From Carbonactinospora thermoautotrophica (GTDB taxonomy: Bacteria; Actinomycetota; Actinomycetes; Streptomycetales; Carbonactinosporaceae): a stretch of DNA of 64,000 nt. Below, piece by piece: positions 1 through 6,987 of the stretch. The stretch is from positions 62,001-126,000 of the forward strand of contig NZ_JYIJ01000015.1 of the NCBI RefSeq assembly GCF_001543895.1. Reading direction: 5' to 3'. Every line of letters begins with the position of its first letter. Positions within the stretch are counted from its first letter, which is position 1. Below the pieces are notes generated by a model that was not told where the DNA came from, did not search any database, and was given only the letters and a program-made list of their open reading frames with translations. Position numbers and translations under genes: made by a program.

Positions 1-405
1 ATGACGGCCAGCGCGTTCCTGTCCCTGTCGATCGACCCTCCGCTGGTGCTGCTCAGCGTGCGCGCCGGGTCGCGGATGCACGGCGTGCTGACCCGCCAAC
101 CGCACTGGGCCGCCTCGGTGCTCTCCGCGGGCCAGCAGCCGGTCGCGGCCCGGTTCGCCGTCTCGCAGCGCCCGACCGACCGGTTGCTGTTCGCCGACCT
201 CGCCCACCACCGCGGCCCGTACACGGGCGCGCTGATCCTGGACCACGCCCTGGCCGCGGTGGAGTGCCGCACCGAGCAGGTGGTCCCGGCCGGGGACCAC
301 ACCCTGGTCATCGGCCGGGTCCTGGCCGCGGAGCGGCGCAACCCGGACGCACCGGCGCTGCTCCGCTTCCGCAGCCGGTATCGGACCCTGCCGCCGCGGT
401 CCTAA
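1..405 (+). CDS. Flavin reductase-like domain protein, C-terminal part
   Basis: The 134 codons open at base 1 with no upstream sequence, so the ATG at base 1 is probably internal and the gene continues to the left. The opening MTASAF-S-S-DPPLVL pattern is the characteristic first strand and loop of flavin reductase-like FMN-binding split-barrel proteins, where MTASAF normally follows about 30 residues of N-terminal sequence. Such proteins reduce FMN/FAD with NAD(P)H or bind flavin for a partner monooxygenase. The stop (TAA, 403-405) overlaps the stop of the convergent yjdF-like gene. Family is likely; partner and substrate are unknown. Confidence 0.8.
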   Translation: MTASAFLSLSIDPPLVLLSVRAGSRMHGVLTRQPHWAASVLSAGQQPVAARFAVSQRPTDRLLFADLAHHRGPYTGALILDHALAAVECRTEQVVPAGDHTLVIGRVLAAERRNPDAPALLRFRSRYRTLPPRS

Positions 406-818
406 CGCCCCCGGTGGCGCGCCTTGGCTTTGGCGCGCGCGACCTCGCGCCGGTGCTCGGCTTGGGCTCGGCGCCGCTCGCGGCGCGACACCCGGGCTGC
501 CCGCTTGGCCGCCTCGTGCTGGGCCTTGAGTGCCTCCTGCGCGGCGGTGGTGAGCGGCCGGGCGGCCATTTCCCGGGCGGCCTCGCGCGCCAAGCGCTTG
601 GGGTTCACGGCACGCCGCCGCTGGTCGGGCACGGGCGGCGCGGTGAGCGCACGCTCCAGCAGGGGCAGGAAATCCCGGTGCACGAAGCGCAGCAGGTCGG
701 GCCCGGTCGGCTCGGATCCGAAGACGTACCGGGCCGCGCGCACGCCGTCCGGGCCGGCGACCTCCAGGACACCGACCCAGAACTGCCCGTCGAAGAACAC
801 CGTGAAGGTGCCCGACAT
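402..818 (-). CDS. yjdF: YjdF family protein (DUF2992)
   Basis: 138 aa. The N-terminal half has the family signature FFDGQFWVGV, then VFGSEP and a predicted alpha/beta core. The C-terminal half, from about residue 68, is very basic (NPKRLAREAAREM, then an Arg/Lys/Ala-rich helix ending KARHRGR), as in Bacillus YjdF. The function of YjdF is not established; in Firmicutes the gene is controlled by the yjdF RNA, which binds azaaromatic compounds. A good ribosome site, GGGAGGGA, sits just before the ATG at 818. The gene converges on the flavin reductase gene with overlapping stops and stands alone. Confidence 0.85.
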   Translation of the reverse strand: MSGTFTVFFDGQFWVGVLEVAGPDGVRAARYVFGSEPTGPDLLRFVHRDFLPLLERALTAPPVPDQRRRAVNPKRLAREAAREMAARPLTTAAQEALKAQHEAAKRAARVSRRERRRAQAEHRREVARAKAKARHRGR

Positions 819-958
819 CGTCCCTCCCGTCGATCTTCAGTTGTGATCTGGAAGGGACACGCCGGACACCCCGGGAGGGGGAGGTTACTGCGCACCCGGA
901 CGGGTACGGCCCGGACTACCAACCGGGACTGTGTTTTCGCGTGTCCGAACCGGAGATT

Positions 959-1906
959 TTAAGCCAGCGCCGGCTCGCCGAGCACCAGTTTTCTGGCCTC
1001 GGCGTCCAGCTCGGCCACGACGCCCAGCGGCATGGTCAGCTGCCGTCGGCCGTGCCCGAAGTCGAACCCGTTGACGATCGGCACGCCGAGCGGGCCGAGC
1101 CGGTCCAGCAGCACCTCCGACACGCCCTCGCCGCAGTCCACCCAGGTGCCGGCCACGATCGCCGCCACCCCGGCGAACCAGCCGGCGCGCAGCAGCTGGG
1201 TGAGCATGCGGTCGATTCGGTACGGGGCCTCGTTCACGTCCTCCAGCAGCACAATGGCGCCCTCGGCGGGGCGCAGCTCGGGCGCGCCGACGCACGCGGC
1301 GAGCAGTGCCAGGTTGCCGCCGACCAGCATCCCGGAAGCGCGGCCGGGAACCAGCACCTCGGCATGCGGGACGACGATTTCCCGGACGTCGCCCGGCGTG
1401 AACAGCGTCCTCGTCAGATGGGTGATCGACGCCTGGTCCAGCTGTCCGGTGCCGAGCGCGAACCCGGCCGGCATCGGCCCGAAGAGCGTCGCCAGCCCGA
1501 GATGGTGGTGGAAGGCGAGATGCAACGCGGTGATGTCGCTGGAGCCGAGGAACACCTTGGGCTCGGCCCCGGCCATGGCCGTCCAGTCCAGGTGGTCGAG
1601 CACGCGCATCGCGCCGTACCCGCCGCGGGCGCAGACGACCGCCCTGACCGAGTCGTCGAGCCAGGCCTTCTGCAGGTCGGCCGCGCGGTCCTCGTCGGTA
1701 CCGGCCAGGAACCCGCGCTGGTCGAGGGCGTGTTCCCCGAGCACGACCTCCAGGCCGAAGCGGCGTAGCGCCTCGCACCCTCGCTCGAGACGTCGCTCGT
1801 CGACCGGTCCGCTGGGCGCCACGACGGCGACCCGGTCGCCCCGGCGCAGGCGCGCCGGCCGCTGGAGGGACGCAACCACTCGAACCCCCTGTCTGCGCAC
1901 GGCCAT
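959..1906 (-). CDS. LD-carboxypeptidase, peptidase family S66
   Basis: Up to 315 aa. It resembles murein tetrapeptide LD-carboxypeptidases, which remove the terminal D-Ala from the peptide stem of peptidoglycan in the cytoplasm during cell wall recycling. The S66 triad is visible: Ser in GSSDIT (residue 123), Glu in LLEDVNEAPYR (222) and His in GFDFGHG (285). No signal peptide is seen. The start is uncertain: the ATG at 1906 lacks a ribosome site, while the in-frame GTG at 1879 (codon 10) is preceded by AGGGGG. MccF-type immunity proteins belong to the same family and cannot be excluded by sequence alone. Confidence 0.87.
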   Translation of the reverse strand: MAVRRQGVRVVASLQRPARLRRGDRVAVVAPSGPVDERRLERGCEALRRFGLEVVLGEHALDQRGFLAGTDEDRAADLQKAWLDDSVRAVVCARGGYGAMRVLDHLDWTAMAGAEPKVFLGSSDITALHLAFHHHLGLATLFGPMPAGFALGTGQLDQASITHLTRTLFTPGDVREIVVPHAEVLVPGRASGMLVGGNLALLAACVGAPELRPAEGAIVLLEDVNEAPYRIDRMLTQLLRAGWFAGVAAIVAGTWVDCGEGVSEVLLDRLGPLGVPIVNGFDFGHGRRQLTMPLGVVAELDAEARKLVLGEPALA

Positions 1907-1981
1907 CGGGTTCAGGCCGAACCGTACACAATGCGGGAGCTGTCGCAGTAGATAGTCGCAGTAGATACCTGCCCCGTGTCG

Positions 1982-2737
1982 TCAGGCGCCGGTCGCCACG
2001 GCGACCAGTTTGGGCAGCACGGCGCTGATCGGCTCCCGGATCACGGCATCGGCGATCACGTCGTAGGGGGTGGGCTCGGCGTTGATGACGACCAGGCGCG
2101 CGCCGTGGTCGACCGCCACCTGGCACAGGCTCGCGGCCGGCTGTACCTGCAGCGAGGTCCCGACCGCGAGGAACAGGTCGCACTCCCGGGCGGCCTGGTA
2201 GGCGGCCTCCAGCACCTCCGGGCGCAGCGCCTGCCCGAACGAGATCGTGGCGGCCTTCTGGATGCCGCCGCAGTGCAGGCACTCAGGGTCGGGCTCGCCG
2301 GCCTCCACCCGGGCGAGCACATCCCGCATGGGGGTACGCCGCCAGCAGGACAGGCACTCGACCCAGAAGATCGTGCCGTGCAGCTCGATCACCCGATCCG
2401 GCGAGGAGCCGGCCCGCTGGTGCAGCTCGTCGATGTTCTGGGTGACGATCGCGAGCAGCTTGCCGGCGCGTTCGAGGTCGACCAGCGCGTAGTGACCGGC
2501 GTTGGGCCGCGCGTGCCACGCGGGGTGATCGCGTCGGAACAGCCACGCCTGCTGGCGTACCCGCGGGTCGGCCAGGTACGCGTCGAGCGTGAAGAGCCGC
2601 TGGGCCTCCGGGTTCTGGGTCCACACCCCCTGCGGGCCGCGGAAGTCGGGGATCCCCGAGTCGGTGGAGATGCCCGCGCCGGTGAGCACTGTGATGGCGC
2701 GCGCCTTGCGCAGCCAGCCCTCGATGCGCTCGTGCAT
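1982..2737 (-). CDS. NAD-dependent protein deacylase, sirtuin (Sir2/CobB)
   Basis: 251 aa from the ATG at 2737. Sirtuins remove acyl groups from lysine using NAD+, giving nicotinamide and O-acyl-ADP-ribose. The Rossmann motif GAGIS (20-24), TQNID (99-103), catalytic His (120, in ELHG) and four zinc cysteines (128, 131, 153, 156) are all present. The absence of the Tyr/Arg pair typical of desuccinylases was not rigorously checked. A GTG at 2758 would add seven residues, but a -10-like TAGCCT ends seven bases before the ATG, which favours a nearly leaderless mRNA starting at 2737. It stands alone. Confidence 0.92.
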   Translation of the reverse strand: MHERIEGWLRKARAITVLTGAGISTDSGIPDFRGPQGVWTQNPEAQRLFTLDAYLADPRVRQQAWLFRRDHPAWHARPNAGHYALVDLERAGKLLAIVTQNIDELHQRAGSSPDRVIELHGTIFWVECLSCWRRTPMRDVLARVEAGEPDPECLHCGGIQKAATISFGQALRPEVLEAAYQAARECDLFLAVGTSLQVQPAASLCQVAVDHGARLVVINAEPTPYDVIADAVIREPISAVLPKLVAVATGA

Positions 2738-2744
2738 ATCTTGA

Positions 2745-2750
2745 AGGCTA
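2745..2750 (-). promoter_or_regulatory. -10-like element of the sirtuin gene
   Basis: TAGCCT on the minus strand fits TANNNT. Its distance places transcription start one base before the ATG at 2737, so the message would be essentially leaderless. No good -35 was found. Confidence 0.4.
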
Positions 2751-3020
2751 GTAGCCACGCCGGGAGCGGACTTCCCAGCCCGCGCGGCTGATCGCGCTGG
2801 GGGGCGCTCGCCCCCGGGTCCCGGCAGCGAGGCCGGTCTCTCGCGGATCCGTGGCCGCGACGCGGCCGACCGGGAGGCCCGCCGTTCTCAGCGGGACCGT
2901 TCTTGACAGATCTTGACAGAGCTGCCCGCGTGGGTGTCGGATCCGAAGAAAGCTCGACGGCGACCATCCGGCCCGGTCCGGGCGGTCCGGTCGGCACGGA
3001 GCGGGCGAGTCGAGGCAGGG

Positions 3021-3293
3021 TTGACACGATCACCGTTCGTCGGACGGGCGCTGGGGTGGGCCGGCGTGGCAGCGCACCTGGTGCTCCTGGTCCCGTACGC
3101 GTCCGCCGGGCTGGTCGCACCGCCGTGGGCGGTCGCCGGCCTGCTCCTGGTCTGGGCGGCGCTGCTCGTCTTAGCGTTGGTGCTCCTGCGCGGCCGGCGT
3201 CCGGTGCTGGCACTGGCGGCGCCGCTGTTGGCCGCCGCGATGTGGTTGCTCGTCCTGACCGCGGGTGACCTGCTGCTCGGCTGGACGGCCTGA
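3021..3293 (+). CDS. Small multi-pass membrane protein, unknown function
   Basis: About 90 aa from a TTG at 3021. Three hydrophobic segments are evident (GVAAHLVLLVPYASAGLVA; VAGLLLVWAALLVLALVLL; LALAAPLLAAAMWLLVLTAG), separated by short basic loops. The TTG at 3021 is preceded by GAGG at a fitting distance. An upstream in-frame TTG at 2913 would add 36 basic residues, but that start lies in a double TTGACA sequence rather than behind a ribosome site. I do not recognise a family. It diverges from the sirtuin gene and converges on the tiny membrane gene at 3452-3574. Confidence 0.6.
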   Translation: MTRSPFVGRALGWAGVAAHLVLLVPYASAGLVAPPWAVAGLLLVWAALLVLALVLLRGRRPVLALAAPLLAAAMWLLVLTAGDLLLGWTA

Positions 3294-3297
3294 TCCT

Positions 3298-3478
3298 CAG
3301 CTGAGGTCCGACTCCAGCGTTCGGTTCGCGGCGTCGGCGCCCACCCGGCCGTTCGGGATCGCCGACCGGCCCCGGCGGACGCGCTCTCCGCGGGGCGCCG
3401 GGCGGGGTGGTCGCAGGGTGCCGCCCGGCGCCGGGACCGTGTCGTCCTGACTCAGACCGGAGCCGCTCCCGTCCGGTC
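3298..3478 (-). other. Open frame that may be the shifted end of the small membrane gene
   Basis: On the minus strand, directly after and one frame off from the 40-aa gene at 3452-3574, an open frame of about 60 codons runs to a TGA at 3298-3300. Around 90% of its third positions are G or C, as in real genes here, yet it has no ATG, GTG or TTG start. It encodes a Gly/Ser/Pro/Arg-rich tail ending TLESDLS. It could be reached by a -1 shift near 3465-3478 or may be the separated end of a decayed gene. Confidence 0.35.
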
Positions 3479-3574
3479 ACCGGCCCGGTACCAGCCGATG
3501 GCGGCTCCGGTGACCACGAGACCGAGCAGGAACGCGACGTGCCGGCGAACCGATCGTGCGGCCTGCTGGCGCAT
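3452..3574 (-). CDS. 40-aa single-span membrane peptide
   Basis: A short gene encoding 40 residues: a basic N-terminus (MRQQAARSVRRH), one hydrophobic span (VAFLLGLVVTGAAIGW) and a short polar tail. The ribosome site GAGGGAG lies six bases before the ATG, which is better than for many larger genes here. No family is recognised. The neighbouring shifted frame (3298-3478) raises the possibility that the intact product is about 90 aa with a disordered cytoplasmic or extracellular tail. Confidence 0.55.
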   Translation of the reverse strand: MRQQAARSVRRHVAFLLGLVVTGAAIGWYRAGDRTGAAPV

Positions 3575-3703
3575 GGCAGCTCCCTCGTAGTGCCGCGGGG
3601 GTTACCGTTCCTAGCGAACCGCGTCCACGCGAACGGTGCTCAGCACCGGGGTTACGCGCGCGGTACCGCCGCCTGAACTTCCGCCCTGGGGCAGGATGGG
3701 ACC

Positions 3704-4465
3704 ATGGATCTTGGACTGCGCAATCGCGTGTACCTCGTCACGGGCGGCAGCCGGGGCCTCGGCCGGGCCGCCGCGCATGCGCTCGTCGACGAGGGTGCGA
3801 AGGTGGTGATCTCCGCCCGCGAGGAGGACGCGGTCGCCAAGGCGGCCGCTGAGCTCGGCGGCGCGGATCGGGCGGTCGGCATCGTCGCCGACAACGGCGA
3901 CCCGAGCGCGGCCGAGCGGCTGGTGGCCGCGGCGATCGCCCGGTACGGCCGGCTGGACGGCGCGCTGATCAGCGTGGGCGGGCCGCCACCCGGCGCCATC
4001 ACCGAGATCGACGACGAGGAGTGGCGGGAGGCGTTCGAGACCGTGTTCCTGGGTGCCCTGCGGATCGCGAGGGCGGTCGCCGAAGCCGTCGGCGAGGGCG
4101 GCTCCATCGCCTTCGTGCTCTCCTCCTCCGTCCGCCAGCCGATCCCCGGCCTCGCGGTCTCCAACGGTCTGCGCCCCGGCCTCGCCATGGCCGCCAAGAC
4201 GCTCGCCGACGAGCTCGGCCCCCGTGGCGTCCGGGTCAACGGCCTGCTGCCCGGCCGCATCGCGACCGACCGCACTCAGCAGCTCGACGAGGCGACCGGC
4301 GACCCGGCCAGGGCCCGCGCGGAGCGGAGCGCGCACATCCCGCTGCGCCGGTACGGCGAGCCGGAGGAGTTCGGCCGAGTGGCGGCGTTCCTCCTCTCCC
4401 CCGCCGCCTCCTTCGTGACCGGCGCGATGATCCCGGTCGACGGCGGTGAGATCCGGGCGCTTTAG
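3704..4465 (+). CDS. Atypical short-chain dehydrogenase/reductase
   Basis: 253 aa, the usual length for a classical SDR. The Rossmann cofactor motif TGGSRGLG (13-20), the Ser strand (VLSSS, 138-142) and the C-terminal PVDGGEIRAL segment are present. The active-site Lys is at 165 (AMAAKTLADE), but the Tyr expected four residues earlier is Ala161, so normal proton transfer is unlikely. This layout (SNGLRPGLAMAAKTLADELG) recurs in a subgroup annotated only as SDR oxidoreductase. It may bind NAD(P) without ordinary SDR catalysis, or use another residue. It stands alone. Confidence 0.85.
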   Translation: MDLGLRNRVYLVTGGSRGLGRAAAHALVDEGAKVVISAREEDAVAKAAAELGGADRAVGIVADNGDPSAAERLVAAAIARYGRLDGALISVGGPPPGAITEIDDEEWREAFETVFLGALRIARAVAEAVGEGGSIAFVLSSSVRQPIPGLAVSNGLRPGLAMAAKTLADELGPRGVRVNGLLPGRIATDRTQQLDEATGDPARARAERSAHIPLRRYGEPEEFGRVAAFLLSPAASFVTGAMIPVDGGEIRAL

Positions 4466-4556
4466 CGTCCGTCGGCTCTCCGGACGGCCTCGAGGCCGCG
4501 TGTCGCGCGGCCCGAGGTCGTCGCGGCATCGGGCGGTGGCGGTCGGCGCCCGGCGA

Positions 4557-6620
4557 TCAGGACCCGCGCTCCTCCGGCTGCCCCACGTGCACGTCCACGT
4601 CGATGGTCAGCTCGTCCACCGTGAACCCGGTGAAGTTCTCGATGCTGCTGATCACCCGGGAGCCGACGGCGCCGGTGACCGCGGAGATCACCGCACCGTA
4701 CTCGACGACGAGGTCGAGCTTGACCGCCACCGCGCCGTCCTTGACCTGGACCGTGACCCCAGGCACCTCCTCCGGCTCGCGGTCATCCGCCTGCGGCGCC
4801 CGGCCGACCCCGTACACGCCGGGCACCTGCCGGGCGGCCGCCGCCGCGATCTTGGCGATCACGGCGTCGCCGATGGACACGCGGAGCCGGTTCGCGTACT
4901 CCGCCGGTTGCTGGCTCTCCACCGGCCCGGTCAGCGGCGGCGAGACCGTCTCCGGCACGCCTTCTTCCGCGGCGGTCCCCTCGGAGCCGGCGGGTGGTGC
5001 GTCGTCCGCCCGCGCCTGGTCACGCGCGGCATCGGACGCCTCATCGGAGGTTGTACCAGCGTGGCCCGTCCCGGCCGTCTCGTCCCGCGAAACCTCGGTC
5101 ACCTCGGCGCCGGAGCGCGCTGCCGTCGGCTCGCCCGCGGCGTGCGCTGTGACGTCCGCTCCGCAGGCCGCCTCCGACTCCTCCTCAGGCGTTGACGACC
5201 TGGCCGGTTCCTCGGCCGCGGGCGTCCTGGACGCCTCCGGCGTACCTGACGGCTGCGCGGGGGGAGGCGTGCTGCCCGCCTCCGCGTCCGGCTGGGGCGG
5301 GTGCTCGCCGGACGCGACCGGTGTGGCCGTGACCTCGGCGGCCAGGTGCGGAACGGAGTTGGCCACGGGCGCGCCCGGTTGGGCCGGGCCCGCCGCGTCG
5401 GCCGGGTAGGGAGGTGGTGCCGGGTACGACTGGTACGGCTGACCGGACGCGGCGTACGGCTCGGTGTACGCCTCGGCCGGCTGGGCGGACGGCGGCGCCT
5501 GCTCGGACGGCGTTGGCGTGTCCTCCGGAGCCGCGCCGTCCACGGACGGCTGCTCCCCGTGCCCGTCGAACCGCGCGGCCTCCCCAGCCGGGCCAGGCCG
5601 GGCAGCCGGCTGGTCCACGTACGTTCCCGCCAGCCCGAAGGGGGCCGCTCGGTCACCCTGCTCCGGCGGCTCGGCGGGACTCGCCTGCCCGGCGAGCCCC
5701 GGCACGGCCTCATCCGCGGGACGGGTCGGCACGGCATCGGGCTGCCATGCCTGCTCGAAGTGCTCGGCCGCCGGGACCCCGCCGGCCGGCGTGGCCGAAC
5801 TCCCCTGGTAAGCCGCCGGCTGCTCGGCGTAGCCGCCCGCCGACGGAGCGTGGTCGGGTGCGGGCTCCGGGGCGGACCACTGCCCGGCATAGGCGCCGGC
5901 TGCCTCGGCGTAGGGGCCGGCCGGCTCGGCGGCCTCCTCCGCAGCGCCCGCGGGTTCCGGGTCCCCGGACCGGGAAGCGGGGTCGGGGTACGCAGCCGTG
6001 GGCTGTGCTGGGGGCAGGGGTGGTTCCAACGCGCCGAGGCCGACGGGTGCGGGCTGTGGGGGCTCCACGAAGCCAGGCCACCCAGGCTCGGAATGCCGCG
6101 GCTGGCCGAGGTCGGCCGGCGCCTCCGGGCCGGGCGGCTCACCCGAAGCGGGCTGGCCCGGCGCATGGCCGGGGTCGGCGCCCGGCCGCTGCTCAGCGGT
6201 CGCGCCGGAGGCTGGAGCCGCTGCGTGGACATCCTGGTGGACATCCTGGTGAGCCAGAGGCGCCGGGGGATGGTCGCCGGTGTGGGGGCCGGGTCGGTTC
6301 TCCGGCATCGCGTGTTCAACCACTGGGTGTTCTCCGCTGGTCGGTCGCGCCACCGCGTGGTGGTCGATCAAGGGCTGGGCTGTGGCGGGCTGACCGGATC
6401 GGGGAACGCCGTTCCCGGCACCGCCCGCGTCACCTGCGCCGCCGGAGGCGGACACCGGTCCGGGGATGCCGTATCCCGGCTGGGGCGCGATCGGGGTCCA
6501 GGGCGTGTGCCCGTCCACGGGCCACGCCGGGTGGTGGTCGTCACCCGCACCGGCCGCCCGCGGCGGGGCACCAGGCTGCGGCCAGGCTGCCGGCTGTGGC
6601 GCCACCACGTAGTCCGTCAT
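4557..6620 (-). CDS. Asp23/Gls24 family envelope protein with very long disordered N-terminus
   Basis: 687 aa from the ATG at 6620, which has GGAG five bases upstream; an earlier in-frame start at 6680 lacks this. Only the last ~115 residues form an Asp23 domain (EYANRLRVSIGDAVIAKIAA onward, ending in VDVDVHVGQ), a fold linked to envelope stress and membrane-associated scaffolds. The preceding ~560 residues are rich in Pro, Ala, Gly, Glu, Gln and Ser, with loose repeats such as AYAGQW, GGYAEQPAAY and AEAYTEPYA, and are predicted to be disordered. No signal peptide or membrane span is seen. Asp23 proteins are usually 100-200 aa, so the extension is unusual. It may tether the domain or act as a phase-separating linker; this is inference. 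Confidence 0.85.
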   Translation of the reverse strand: MTDYVVAPQPAAWPQPGAPPRAAGAGDDHHPAWPVDGHTPWTPIAPQPGYGIPGPVSASGGAGDAGGAGNGVPRSGQPATAQPLIDHHAVARPTSGEHPVVEHAMPENRPGPHTGDHPPAPLAHQDVHQDVHAAAPASGATAEQRPGADPGHAPGQPASGEPPGPEAPADLGQPRHSEPGWPGFVEPPQPAPVGLGALEPPLPPAQPTAAYPDPASRSGDPEPAGAAEEAAEPAGPYAEAAGAYAGQWSAPEPAPDHAPSAGGYAEQPAAYQGSSATPAGGVPAAEHFEQAWQPDAVPTRPADEAVPGLAGQASPAEPPEQGDRAAPFGLAGTYVDQPAARPGPAGEAARFDGHGEQPSVDGAAPEDTPTPSEQAPPSAQPAEAYTEPYAASGQPYQSYPAPPPYPADAAGPAQPGAPVANSVPHLAAEVTATPVASGEHPPQPDAEAGSTPPPAQPSGTPEASRTPAAEEPARSSTPEEESEAACGADVTAHAAGEPTAARSGAEVTEVSRDETAGTGHAGTTSDEASDAARDQARADDAPPAGSEGTAAEEGVPETVSPPLTGPVESQQPAEYANRLRVSIGDAVIAKIAAAAARQVPGVYGVGRAPQADDREPEEVPGVTVQVKDGAVAVKLDLVVEYGAVISAVTGAVGSRVISSIENFTGFTVDELTIDVDVHVGQPEERGS

Positions 6621-6987
6621 GCGCTCCGAGTCCCTTCGTGACGTGTGGTCGGTACGTACCAGACCGCCCACATGAGGCACGCGCGGATCCGCGCCGGCGG
6701 CCTACGGGTCCGCCCGGGTCCTACGGTGGCGGTGCCCGCCGGGGTGGCACCCCGGCGGCCGTCCGGCATGGCCGCCGACACTGAGGTCCGAATCTACGAG
6801 GATCTCTCGGCGAGAACCACCGTTACCATCGATCACATACCTGGTATTCCACCCCAAGACGGACAAGCCGCTCGGTGAAATTCGCGACATGAAAGCGTCC
6901 TCGCCCTGACCCGATCACCGCCGCGGATCGGTCCGCCAGGCACGCGACCCACGACCCCATGTTCCCGGTTGCCAACGGGCCGACGGC
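6621..6987. other. Intergenic region before the Asp23 gene
   Basis: About 370 bases between two leftward genes. I see no gene. The stretch around 6790-6890 is less GC-rich than the surroundings and could hold the Asp23 promoter: on the minus strand TTGTCC near 6862-6867 is followed by AT-richer sequence, but no convincing -10 pairs with it. Confidence 0.4.
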
